Shown one piece after another: positions 21,101 through 30,632 of a stretch of 64,000 bases of DNA. The position numbers and the translations under genes are program-made. The DNA lies in assembly GCF_000209165.1 (NCBI RefSeq), contig NC_009045.1, positions 1 through 64,000 on the forward strand, given 5' to 3'. The notes under the pieces were generated by a model, which did no database searches, was not told the origin of the DNA, and saw only the letters and a list, made by a program, of their open reading frames with translations. Within the stretch, counting starts at the first letter, position 1. Every line of letters starts with the position of its first letter. Source of the DNA: Scheffersomyces stipitis CBS 6054 (lineage: Eukaryota; Ascomycota; Pichiomycetes; Serinales; Debaryomycetaceae).

Positions 21101-22013
21101 GAGTATGAGTAATAGTCCTCGTTGTGGTTCCAGTCCATGGAGTTGTGAACGTTGTGGTTGGAACAGGAGTATCTATCTCAACTGTGATAGTGTCACCGTC
21201 AGATGATGGAGTATGAGTAATCGTTCTCGTTGTGGTTCCAGTCCATGGAGTAGTAAAGGTGACTGTGGGTGGTACATATGGGCAATTACTTCCCACATCT
21301 AAAAAGCTGAAAATTGTTTCGTCGAAATCGGTAATTCTTATTCCGCTGGGCGTCGTAATAACCAAATCCAAGGCGGCTGGACCGGCCGTATTAACGAATG
21401 AAATTCTAATAGGATAGTAAAAGCCAGCTGTAAGCCTTTGAGGTTCAGATAAAATATTGGGTAAACTTCCATTGAACTCTTCATTAGAAAATAAAGTAAA
21501 TTCACCATCATTAGATAAAATCTGGGTGTTGCAGCATTCAAACGCCTGCCCTGCTCCAAATGTAACAACTGCCCCATTATCAGCAGTGACTTCAATTGCA
21601 AATTCCCCAGTTTCCGGAGCTAAGAAATATCCTGTCAACTCAAGTGTAAAATTGGAAACCGAGGTGAACACACCATAAACATAGTCGGATGCCAAGTCTT
21701 CCCATTGAATTAGGTAAGGGTCTGTTGGGTAGCCATACGAGAAAGCTGGCTCAGTAACACCAGATGTAGCTCCCTGAATTGGCGTGTTCCTGTAACCAGT
21801 CAACAAGTAATTTATATTTGCATCTGGGAAATACGCATCTTCAGGGTTATAATTTGGAGCACCATCAACATATGCATTTTCATATGGATAAAAAGTAGCT
21901 CTGAAACCCGGACTTGATGTTCTTATGTCAGGAACACAAGCACCAGGATCTGCTCCAAGTGCTAGATTTAGTATAAAACCAAAAATCAAAAAGTAAATTG
22001 ACCGAATTGTCAT
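18138..22013 (-). CDS. GLEYA/PA14-type GPI-anchored adhesin with about 22 Thr-rich repeats
   Basis: A flocculin-like surface protein of about 1291 residues. The first ATG (22013) starts a clear signal peptide (to about residue 20) and has an A-rich context; the frame upstream opens only at TTG. Residues ~35-243 look like a GLEYA/PA14 lectin-type domain (YFLAPETGEFAIEVTADNGA, paired CC at 160-161, FYYPIRISFVNTAGPAALDL, closing NCPY). Then come about 22 repeats of 36 or 39 residues (TTTFTTPWTG...EIDTPVP, or ending in TTGPP/TSGPP). A Ser/Thr-rich C-terminal region with SCENDYC and TEFTTFCDIP follows, then GGGANTYK and a hydrophobic tail typical of a GPI signal. Likely function: cell-cell or substrate adhesion through glycan binding. 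The ligand is not readable. Confidence 0.88.
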   Translation of the reverse strand: MTIRSIYFLIFGFILNLALGADPGACVPDIRTSSPGFRATFYPYENAYVDGAPNYNPEDAYFPDANINYLLTGYRNTPIQGATSGVTEPAFSYGYPTDPYLIQWEDLASDYVYGVFTSVSNFTLELTGYFLAPETGEFAIEVTADNGAVVTFGAGQAFECCNTQILSNDGEFTLFSNEEFNGSLPNILSEPQRLTAGFYYPIRISFVNTAGPAALDLVITTPSGIRITDFDETIFSFLDVGSNCPYVPPTVTFTTPWTGTTTRTITHTPSSDGDTITVEIDTPVPTTTFTTPWTGTTTRTITHTPSSDGDTITVEIDTPVPTTTFTTPWTGTTTRTITHTPSSDGDTITVEIDTPVPTTTFTTPWTGTTTRTITHTPSSDGDTITVEIDTPVPTTTFTTPWTGTTTRTITHTPSSDGDTITVEIDTPVPTTTFTTPWTGTTTRTITHTPSSDGDTITVEIDTPVPTTTFTTPWTGTTTRTITHTPSSDGDTITVEIDTPTSGPPTTTFTTPWTGTTTRTITHTPSSDGDTITVEIDTPVPTTTFTTPWTGTTTRTITHTPSSDGDTITVEIDTPVPTTTFTTPWTGTTTRTITHTPSSDGDTITVEIDTPTTGPPTTTFTTPWTGTTTRTITHTPSSDGDTITVEIDTPVPTTTFTTPWTGTTTRTITHTPSSDGDTITVEIDTPVPTTTFTTPWTGTTTRTTTHTPSSDGDTITVEIDTPVPTTTFTTPWTGTTTRTITHTPSSDGDTITVEIDTPVPTTTFTTPWTGTTTRTITHIPSSDGDTITVEIDTPTTGPPTTTFTTPWTGTTTRTITHTPSSDGDTITVEIDTPVPTTTFTTPWTGTTTRTITHTPSSDGDTITVEIDTPVPTTTFTTPWTGTTTRTITHTPSSDGDTITVEIDTPTTGPPTTTFTTPWTGTTTRTITHTPSSDGDTITVEIDTPVPTTTFTTPWTGTTTRTITHTPSSDGDTITVEIDTPTTGPPTTAFTTPWTGTTTRTITHTPSSDGDTITVEIDTPVPTTTFTSPWTGTTTRTITHTPSSDGDTITVEIDTPISIATFETVQTTFSKYTSFWSNFTEEITSDIGKTVIDISTTVITIKSCENDYCDQLVRTTGYQVVTTTIDETVTEFTTFCDIPSTTAEDQILSAASDLEGSTSSEVTTVYFKDDTTTYLISQTVTNTGISTITTYSYQENEDYVSTGTSKDIDQNEILSGELTITSTKSGDTKHSQDSSATQKFDYSNQLTPVTVVPQVSSTNVPEVYHVQSEGGGANTYKISFWSVILALVVVFEF
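18845..21255. repeat. Tandem coding repeats, 108/117-bp unit, about 22 copies
   Basis: The block gtgtcaccgtcagatgatgg recurs throughout. Units of 108 bp (36 codons) end in VP; five units of 117 bp end in TTGPP or TSGPP. Copies are nearly identical at the DNA level, with a few private changes such as one ending THIPSS and one TTAF. This implies recent expansion or gene conversion and predicts copy-number variation between strains. Confidence 0.92.
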
Positions 22014-25000
22014 TTTTCTTTCTCCAATTTTCTTTACCTGGCTGACAAAAATTATACCCAAATAAGCGAGTTCTAAAGACAGTTTTATATGCTCTTAGTA
22101 TTTGGTTTTCTTTTGAGGAGTTCGTATTCGAGTAATGGAATGAAGCTATTCATGCCGATGAGGCATATCTAAGCAGATACCCAACCAAGCCAAATGGAAA
22201 AAGAATAAATATTTTGTAATCTATTTAAATTTTTTTTTACTTCGACGTCCCTAATTTCCAAGATAATAGACTATAATATCCTGCAGAAATTTCACATTTC
22301 CATAGAATGAATTCATATTATTTCTGTATCTATCAATTTCCTTGGAGAGGTCCTTTTGAAATTAAATCGAATGGAAGTAATTTCATTTTAATGAGGCACA
22401 TATGAACAGACTATTAACTAAGAAGTATGCAGCAAGGGTTCTATATTTTATATGCTTATTCTATTTTAGTCTTCTAATGTCCTTAATTTGCTTAAACAAT
22501 AGAAAGCTGATTTCAACATCTTCTAGATTCCGTTCACAGTAGTTGTGCAGGGAAAGACCCTGCAGCTTCACCGGACAAGCTTCTATGAATTCTGGTTTCT
22601 TAATGTTTTTATTTTGAAATCAGTAATAGTGATTTCCTTGTTTAAGAACACCAATAAAACACAAAATATGATCCCAAGAAGAATTCTCTGTGCTTTAATC
22701 TATATTACACAAGTAAGTATGTACTTCTCTGGTCTGTATGTCACATGTGCTTGTACCTATGCATCTTCAACAAATTAGGAAAGATGCTTTGTACAAACAA
22801 AGCAGTATTAAGATCTGCAAGTTCCAATATGGAATTGTAGACTTTAGAGCGAATGGATTCATTCACAACATTGACCTTTTACCTACATAAATGTATGCAT
22901 CCCATAAATCCAAATTAATTACGGTATCAAAATATTGCTAACTTAAAGTAGGTTGAATTAGTCTGCTTTTGGAACACTACGAATTTGTCGGAAGGGTTCT
23001 CGTATTCGCAACCGAATGTTTATGCATGATCTAAATCCCAACCGTCACTACCGTAACTCTTAAACAATAAGCGATTTTATTGGACCAACTATTCATTACC
23101 AAAATTTCAAGTTAGTTTAGACTAATACTAAATTTCTAACTAATATATTTTTGGTTTACTTAAAACTATAAATAATACAGTACAATTTATTTTTCTACAA
23201 TTGTATTTCTAGTATAGTTCATCAAAGTTTAGTATCATTTCAAAAGAAATAGTAACTACCCAAGGAACTTTTAAAAATATCTTCCTTTTCAAGTAAACAC
23301 TAAACACAATTTTTCAATGTACTCTTGTTGGCTGGAACCTAACTGAATGATCCATAATTCCAAATGAAGCCCAGGAAATGAATCAACACACCATGCAAAA
23401 TCACCTAACTTTGGAAGTGTGATCACATGCATATATGGAAATTTTATCTCGTATATTACTATTAGTTTTATCTGTCTTGGACACTATCCATACTCACAGA
23501 GTAACACCACAGGAAAATTAACCACTCAGAGTATAATATAATAATATCTTGAGTTTCTTTTAGACTTAGGTGAAGCTATTAGAGTCACAGAGTCTTCAGC
23601 TTCAACGTCGTGCAGTTGATGTCATATGGAAGGTTGGGAATCTTATATTCTTAGTGGGAATTATCAAATGGTACTCTGAAGAGAGAGGGAGTGTAGTGGA
23701 ATATTAGTTAGAACAAAGTCTCTGTCAAAGTATAAAGTATAATGCTCTTATGGTGTGAACGAGGTTATAGAGAAAGCAAATGCTGGTTCTTGTTAATAAC
23801 TTTATTCTGTTTCATAATATATCATTTATTTTTAATAATTACACACATGATTAGAACAACCGCACTTATTCCTTAAGCTTATCACTATTCCTTTGTTGTT
23901 CAGCGAATGGACAGACAGACATATCAAATGGTGATATACTTTCTGAATATAAAAGGCCAACGTCTTGCAAGCTTTGGTATTGCTCACAAAATTAGTAATA
24001 TTAGAATTGTAAAGCTGTCTTTATCGATAGTAGTAGTAATTTCGTGTGGTTTGATAACATCATCAATTATCATTGTATAAGATCTATTTCTCTGATTAGG
24101 TTTGCTGAGAAGGGTCGAAGTGAAATGAACTATTCTAATATACACAATATCAGATTATTCTTGGATATTTCGAACAAGTTTCTAGAACAAGAGCCGTGCA
24201 GTTGAGGGGCATAGCTTCTTTCGACTATGACAACAAAAAAAATCTTTTGCTTACTTGGGCGTAGGATTCGCATTGCATATGGATTTCGTAGTTGAAGCCA
24301 ATTATACAATTGCACAGCAACCTGCAGCAAACCTGTCTGCATGCTAGTATCTCAAAGCTTAAAATGCAAGTTGTCTCCTTTCTTATATCCACCCAAACAT
24401 ATGTTCTTATGGGAAAAGAATCCCTCAGTTAGTTCGTTAACGAAACATTTTTCCATCCATTTATTATCATGCTATAACTTTTTGTATCTGATAAATTAGC
24501 TTTATGGCATCTTCAGAAAATGCAGCAGCCAACCGGTTGCTGCGACAGAAGCTTTCAATGACACATTTTTAAGTGCTATTTTGGTAAGTGAAAACTTACT
24601 TCTATCCACTTGCTGTCTTCCATTCTGTGCACACGACCCAATATTATATTCAACTGTTTATCTTGATGACTAGAAAGTTCATAAAGTTCCATATAACTTT
24701 AAGGTATCCTACCGCTAAGAATGCAGTTGCTAGAATTTACCAAATGTCACTAATATGAGATGACCCGACAAGCAATCATATTGTTGATATTAGTTTAGCT
24801 CATCTGAGATTATAGCTTTGAATCCATGGTTCTGAAAAAGTATTTATCCATTATTCATTGGATTTGTCAAATTGACTTCCATACCACAGTCACACAAAAG
24901 CACACATGTCTACATCCATTTTTGTATATGAGTTTACAAGCTGTCTCAGTCATTTTTTACTACAAAGAGAATATAAAGTCTCCGGCTTTGTTAGGTTTGC

Positions 25001-26624
25001 AACTGAGCGAGTTGATTTGAAGGTGAAATTGTTCGATTATTGGAAAAGGAAAGGATCTTAGATGCCTTGAAGAGCCATCCAGAAATAAGTACAATTTACA
25101 TACAGCTTCACATTCCCATTTCTCTGCCCGAAACCAAGAGAAAGAGATCTTGATTCTTGCAGTCGATGGTATCAAACAAGTATTTGGGTCTCACAAACAA
25201 GGTAGAACCGAGTAGTACTGACCAGCTCGTGTCGCTATTGAACCTTCAGAGGAGTTCACCAATCATTATATTTATAAGCCTGGAATCCTGTCACTTCAGA
25301 GCAAAGAAAACAAGTTACAATATCAACATATTGGGCTTCTCAGAAAGCCAGATTGGAGGTATGGAAGTTTTTTGAAGAAAAGGAGCCAAATCCCACTCTT
25401 TCATCTATATCACAGTCTAAATATTTGGTCATCAAGTTAACGACGAAGAAGTTAAGGATACTTTGAATACATCAGTCGAGATTTTAAACGCTGCTATCTC
25501 ACAACCAATGAAAACGAAGTTCCAGAAAACTTGGGCTTACTTGTAGAGGGATTTGGACATGGATCATATTCTTTATCGAAAAGGGTCAACGATTCACCAC
25601 TATCACAGTAGGATTCAATGACGAATCCCTTTGAACATTATTAGAAAGAACTTTGCATAATTCAGAAAACGCTTGATATTGGAAACATTGATGATAACTA
25701 CTTTTGGGATTGAATGGTAACAGCGATGAGATAGGCCCCTAGGATGATCTTAAGGTTTGAATTTATTGTCCAGACGGATCGAGCTTGACTTTTTGCAACA
25801 TTTTCTCGCTGCTAAGAATTAGCTAAATTTTCTTTTCTAACATTTGAACAGCTGTTAATTAATTTCAGCATTGATTGTCATGATGTGTAGAGTAGCTGCG
25901 AAATATTTTGTTGTATTCTATTCCGAAGAGTTCTTCAACACCCCAAAAAATAGAGTGATTTCAAATTTGGCGATTTTTACATCGGCGTCAATGCCAAAAA
26001 TATCTAACCGACTAATTTTGCATATACCCTTTGTTGACGGGGTTATTCAATCCTCAATTTTCACTGCATTTGATAGAAGACACCTCCATCTATAAAGTAC
26101 GTCTACAAATATGCTCGTTCCACTGCTCTTCGCTGTACTCCCGTTAAAATATTTATCCGCTAAAGTTTGTAACGCCCAATTGATTAATGAGGACCGGAAC
26201 AAAGATTCGATAAGTAGATTCCACTAATGCGCGTCAATCACCGTATTTTTTTGACCAAAATAAGAGACTATCGATTTAAAGATAAATTAATGGCCTATGA
26301 AATTAGGGTCACAACAAGCAAAGATGTTTAAGATTTAGATTTCCGTGCCTTCGGTAATACTATTCTCCAGCTTTTCAAGTGATGTTTTTATATGCAGCAC
26401 TCACACATTCACTTACAGTCTAACTTTGTAGTACGAGATCGATCTTGCACCAGCGCCAAAGCTTTTTCCCGAGCTCCTCTCTTTATCATTTAGCTGATCT
26501 GGGGTTGCACTTACATAACTGGTGAATATAAGATTGTACAATTTCCATTTGCTCTGGAATATATCTAGCTCATTTTGCAAGTGCATCTCAAATTTTTTTT
26601 GCACTCTTCAATACCCTGGAAATA
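22014..26624. other. 4.6-kb interval without an intact gene
   Basis: AT-rich DNA with only short scattered frames (such as 22545-22778, 24130-24342 and 24826-25020), none with a domain. Part of it, about 25160-25720, has codon-like composition interrupted by stops and is listed as a possible decayed gene. Nothing resembling an LTR pair, tRNA or rRNA was found by eye. The right end is the promoter of the aldehyde dehydrogenase. Confidence 0.6.
25160..25720 (+). pseudogene. Possible decayed protein gene, unidentified
   Basis: Several adjoining stretches read as plausible protein with yeast-like codons but in shifting frames and with internal stops. One of about 18 codons starts near 25163 (contains DGIKQVFGSHKQG). 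One of 70 codons runs 25228-25437 with no ATG. Others follow near 25445-25600 (ISQPMKTKFQKTW and, in another frame, LVEGFGHGSYSLSKR). The pattern suggests an old gene broken by frameshifts, but I do not recognise a family and chance is not excluded. Confidence 0.3.
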
Positions 26625-28058
26625 ATGTCCGCTATTAGTAGAACATTCCCCAGTATTATCGAGGGAAAGGATTTCCACAGCAATGAAAAACATCCAGTAT
26701 ACTCCCATGTCACCCAGAAAGAAGCAATCCACTATTTCTCCTACTTAACTGATATCAAGAAGGCAGTTTCGAAAATCGCTGCTGATGCTGACGAAGGGTT
26801 TGAAGAATGGTCGTCCATGGCCTATCAAGAAAGAGTGAAGATTTTCGAGAAGGCTGCTGCTTTACTTGCTGAAAGAAGAGAAGAGTTGATAGCTTCTCAC
26901 AAAAATATCGGAGGTCCTACCTGGTTTTCCCATGTGAATGCTGATGAAATCATCTCGCAATTGAAGGAATATACTTCACTTCTCTCTAGACCTACTGGTT
27001 TAGTAGCCCAATCTGCTCATTCTGATCTCGCACTCGTCGTCAAGCAGCCACTAGGTCCTGTCCTCGCCATTGCTCCCTGGAACGCTCCTGTTCTTTTGGC
27101 AGGTAGAGCCATAGTGGCTCCGTTGGCTGCGGGCTGTTCGGTCATCCTAAAAGCTTCTGAAAAGGCTCCAGAATCCGCATACCTTGTTGTGAAGACCTTC
27201 ATTGATGCTGGTATCCCGTCAAAAGCATTGCAATTGGTCTTCATCAAACCAGATGACAATCCAGAATTCATCAACTCCATCTTGGACACTGGTTTGATCA
27301 AAAAGGTCAACTTCACTGGCTCTACAATCGTGGGCAAGAAGATCGCTGAAGCTGCCAGTAAACACTTAGTACCATATCTTATGGAATTAGGCGGAAAGAA
27401 TGTGTCTATTGTTGAAAAGGATGCTGACTTGGTGAGGGCCGTTGAAACTATAATCTGGAGTTCGTGGTCGCACAAAGGTCAAATATGCATGAGTACTGAC
27501 AAGGTCTTCGTTGATGAAAGCATCTACGACAAATTCGTTGCTCAATTAAAAGTATCCGCCAATGAGATCGTCAAGGACCCCGACTACGCAATTTCTCAAA
27601 GAGATATTACATTCAAGAGAAACCTTGTTAAGTTGGTTAAGAATGCATTAGATTTGGGTGCAAATTTGATATTTGGTAAATTAAATGACCATTTGGACAG
27701 CGGTTCCTTCAGTCCATTGATCTTGGAAAATGTCACTTCAAACATGTTGCTTGATTCTACCGAATCATTCGGACCTTTGTTCGCTGTATATAAGTATTCA
27801 GATACAATCAAACTTGTCAAGGAATTAAACAGAGCTGATTATGGATTGAAGGCCTCAATTTGGTCCCAAAATGTTTTGCAAGCATTGGAAACAGCTAAAA
27901 AAATCCACGTAGGTGGTGTACATATCAATAGTTCTACGATTCACGACGAAGCGACTCTACCACATGGCGGTGTTAAGTCAAGTGGTGCTGGAAGATTCAA
28001 CTCCATATGGGGTATTGACGATTTTTCCATTACCAAGACAATTACTCTTAGTCAGTAA
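26625..28058 (+). CDS. NAD(P)-dependent aldehyde dehydrogenase
   Basis: A 477-residue ALDH-superfamily enzyme oxidising an aldehyde to its acid. Catalytic elements are complete: APWN (N153), ILKASE (K176), the general base in MELGGKN (E254) and the nucleophile in KGQICMS (C288), with the cofactor loop FTGSTIVGKK between. The overall pattern (KQPLGPVLAIAPWNAP, HKGQICMS) is closest, as I recall, to the salicylaldehyde/benzaldehyde dehydrogenase-like group rather than to acetaldehyde ALDs. The substrate is therefore probably an aromatic or other hydrophobic aldehyde, which is inference. No targeting sequence is obvious, so it is probably cytosolic. It converges on the acid phosphatase, with 41 bases between the stops. 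Confidence 0.88.
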   Translation: MSAISRTFPSIIEGKDFHSNEKHPVYSHVTQKEAIHYFSYLTDIKKAVSKIAADADEGFEEWSSMAYQERVKIFEKAAALLAERREELIASHKNIGGPTWFSHVNADEIISQLKEYTSLLSRPTGLVAQSAHSDLALVVKQPLGPVLAIAPWNAPVLLAGRAIVAPLAAGCSVILKASEKAPESAYLVVKTFIDAGIPSKALQLVFIKPDDNPEFINSILDTGLIKKVNFTGSTIVGKKIAEAASKHLVPYLMELGGKNVSIVEKDADLVRAVETIIWSSWSHKGQICMSTDKVFVDESIYDKFVAQLKVSANEIVKDPDYAISQRDITFKRNLVKLVKNALDLGANLIFGKLNDHLDSGSFSPLILENVTSNMLLDSTESFGPLFAVYKYSDTIKLVKELNRADYGLKASIWSQNVLQALETAKKIHVGGVHINSSTIHDEATLPHGGVKSSGAGRFNSIWGIDDFSITKTITLSQ

Positions 28059-28099
28059 CCTACGAATTATTATAGATCCTTATATTACTAATACTATTT

Positions 28100-29485
28100 C
28101 TATTGGTCAATTAGAGGAGCGTCGTACTTGATGGTTTTGTAATCCCAATAAAATGTAAGATCGAGCGGAGATCCGCGTTCGGGGCCACACTGAGACGCAA
28201 AGTCTTGATATTTCAAACGATTGTGAATGTATTCTTCGTATTCCTTGAACTCACAGCCAAACCCAGGACCATGAGAACAATCTTTTATTGGTATCACAGC
28301 ATCATTCACGATATAACGGATATATGATTTGTCGCCACATTGGTACTTTTCTGTATATATTCTAGCACCCTGTGGTAGCAATTCAGCCGAACTGTATTCG
28401 TTGGGGAATGGAACATGTGTTGTAGGCAATTGTTCTGTTACATCACTAATTCCAAGTGAACTTAAGAACATTTCGATGTCCGTATCATGAGTAAAAGATA
28501 ACCAGATCTTATTATCGGCCGCATCATCACTAAGCAATTTGAGGAATGCTCTAACCATAGCTGACCCTGCCGTACGCGTCAAGGGATTTCCTGGACCTGT
28601 TGTATAGTAGTTTCCCAAGTCTGTTCGATACGAGCTTTTGATAAACTCTTCGTTGGTGAACAAGCCACAAAAAGGGGAGGAGCCTTTTACATTGATCTCA
28701 AAAGCACACCAGAGAAATAGGGACGACACGTCATCGACAGTAATGGTCAACGAAGGATTTTCTCTCTTGAATCTTTCTAAAATGTCAGACAAGTAAGAGA
28801 GATCGTATTGGCCAATCTTGTCCTTGTTAACTTCGTTATCGAACTTGCTACAGGCATATCTTGGTGTCAAGGAGTTCAATCCCATACTACCATCTTCGCT
28901 CACTATAACGAAATCTACGAGCTCATCCTTATAAGAATCACCAAGAAACCCTCGCACAAAGAAATTAGCGCTCTGGTGGCATCTTTGCGAATTTGAAGTG
29001 AAAACAGGTACAACAGCACCCTTCTTATACAATCTTCCATACTTCTTCCTGAAAGCAGCACCATGCCTCAATTCATCGGAAGTACCAGCGTATGGACCCT
29101 TTGAGTTCCATGGCGCTGTTTCCTTTTCATAATTTTGCTTGTCTGCAACGAAATATTTATATTCGTTGAGAAATGACAATGAGCCTTTGAATGGCTCCAT
29201 GTGACTCTTAAACTTCTCAAGCACCGATTCGAAGTAGATGCCATCTCCTTTTGACGGGTAACGCTCTCCATGTCTTGACAATAGATGCACTTGTTGTAAA
29301 TTGCAATGTGGAGGAATATCCAGAGAGATTCCATACCCTGGTCTCTGGATATAAGGAGCAGACCCTCCCAAGTATCTGACTATATTATACTGTTCCATCG
29401 AAGCTTGTTGAGGAGTAGCAACATCTTCATATACGGGACCACTTAAAAGAAGCCCATGCTGAAGAAACTTGACTATAGCAACCAT
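28100..29485 (-). CDS. Histidine acid phosphatase (PHO5/phytase-type)
   Basis: The 461-residue protein carries the two signatures of histidine acid phosphatases: RHGERYP (R71-H72-G73...P77), whose His forms the phosphohistidine intermediate, and HD at 333-334 within FTHDTDI. Length fits secreted yeast Pho3/Pho5 enzymes and phytases. The N terminus is hydrophobic (IVKFLQHGLLLSG) but less clear than a standard signal peptide, so secretion is probable, not certain. Several N-glycosylation motifs and paired cysteines in the C-terminal third fit a secreted fold. Such enzymes release phosphate from external organophosphates under phosphate limitation. I found no consensus CACGTG close upstream. Confidence 0.9.
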   Translation of the reverse strand: MVAIVKFLQHGLLLSGPVYEDVATPQQASMEQYNIVRYLGGSAPYIQRPGYGISLDIPPHCNLQQVHLLSRHGERYPSKGDGIYFESVLEKFKSHMEPFKGSLSFLNEYKYFVADKQNYEKETAPWNSKGPYAGTSDELRHGAAFRKKYGRLYKKGAVVPVFTSNSQRCHQSANFFVRGFLGDSYKDELVDFVIVSEDGSMGLNSLTPRYACSKFDNEVNKDKIGQYDLSYLSDILERFKRENPSLTITVDDVSSLFLWCAFEINVKGSSPFCGLFTNEEFIKSSYRTDLGNYYTTGPGNPLTRTAGSAMVRAFLKLLSDDAADNKIWLSFTHDTDIEMFLSSLGISDVTEQLPTTHVPFPNEYSSAELLPQGARIYTEKYQCGDKSYIRYIVNDAVIPIKDCSHGPGFGCEFKEYEEYIHNRLKYQDFASQCGPERGSPLDLTFYWDYKTIKYDAPLIDQ

Positions 29486-30632
29486 GGATTTAAAGCTATT
29501 GGATTTGATGTTAAAGTTCGGTTGATAAAAGAGCTGTAAAGCCGAATGAGTGATGGAGACAAAATAAGGAAGTGAAATGGAAGTAACTATAAAGGAATAA
29601 ATTTAACCAAATACAATTAAGTATAACTACTAATAAACAAGAATTGAATAAAGAACAGAAGAATCTAACAGCCATTGCAGAAAAAGCTTTTGAAAGGAGT
29701 ACTATTTTAGTAATTGGAAGTGATTTGATCGTACGTGAAGAACGCACCTGTAGGCAGTGATTTTACCACCTCGATATATTGTGTTTAGTATATACTACTA
29801 CCCAAGAAAAATACCAAATCAGATTCTCCGTTCTTGCTTCAACTTCTATCCTAACCTGTGGAACATGGTATCATCTCAGCATATTGGAGGACACACTAAT
29901 CAGTCGAAAGAAAGTGAAATTAGACCCCGAGTCGATTATGAGAGTTGGCGTGGTACCTTTTTTGGTCCTCTTAACCGTTAGCCTCACGCTCTCCAGATGA
30001 TCAGCACATGCCTTCTTAAGCTTTCACTCCTAATCTTCACTATTAAGCGTAATCACTTTCTTGGGTGTCTATATACATTAGTTGAAAATCATGTCTTTCA
30101 TGGACACTTTAAGCACCATTTATTACTACTAAAGCGTGTGCATTCGTGCCACTAAAAACATATGGTAATAGTCAGATTGTAAACACTCGCACTTTTCGGA
30201 CTCAATTGGTTCATTCCAAGTCTCTTGGTTGAACCACAAGTTGTTGAAATTAACGCGATAAATAATGTTCTTATAAACCGATTGGTAACTCATCTTGCCA
30301 AACGACATAAAAAATGTAAGAGTTTACATCAACCGTTCAGCTCTCTTCAATCTTCCCCTACTCATTTACATTCATCATCACTCTGAACTTACCTTATCCT
30401 CCTTTTGTCATGATAGACTTTTAATCTTGTAATGTCGTCTTTTCCTGATCTGTATCAACAGTACACACGTGCTGCACAATGATAAGAAAGGTTGCAACTG
30501 AAGTCGGCTCCAATATTTAAAGGAAGTTTCATCCACAGATATCGGTACCTTGGTCTATGTTTCAATTCTAGTAATCATGCGTTGCTCTATGTATTCTAGT
30601 AAATAGTGATGCTTATATAGTACACTTGTCTA
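29486..30632. other. Intergenic: acid phosphatase promoter and BDH1-like 3' flank
   Basis: No gene is supported; frames at 29511-29747, 29757-29981 and 29779-30000 are short and featureless. A CACGTG is at 30466-30471, about 980 bases from the phosphatase ATG, probably too far to serve as its Pho4-type site. Confidence 0.6.

Noticed and set aside
30466..30471. Pho4 site for the acid phosphatase
   Set aside because: The CACGTG lies nearly 1 kb from the phosphatase ATG and closer to the 3' end of the neighbouring gene; too distant to claim.
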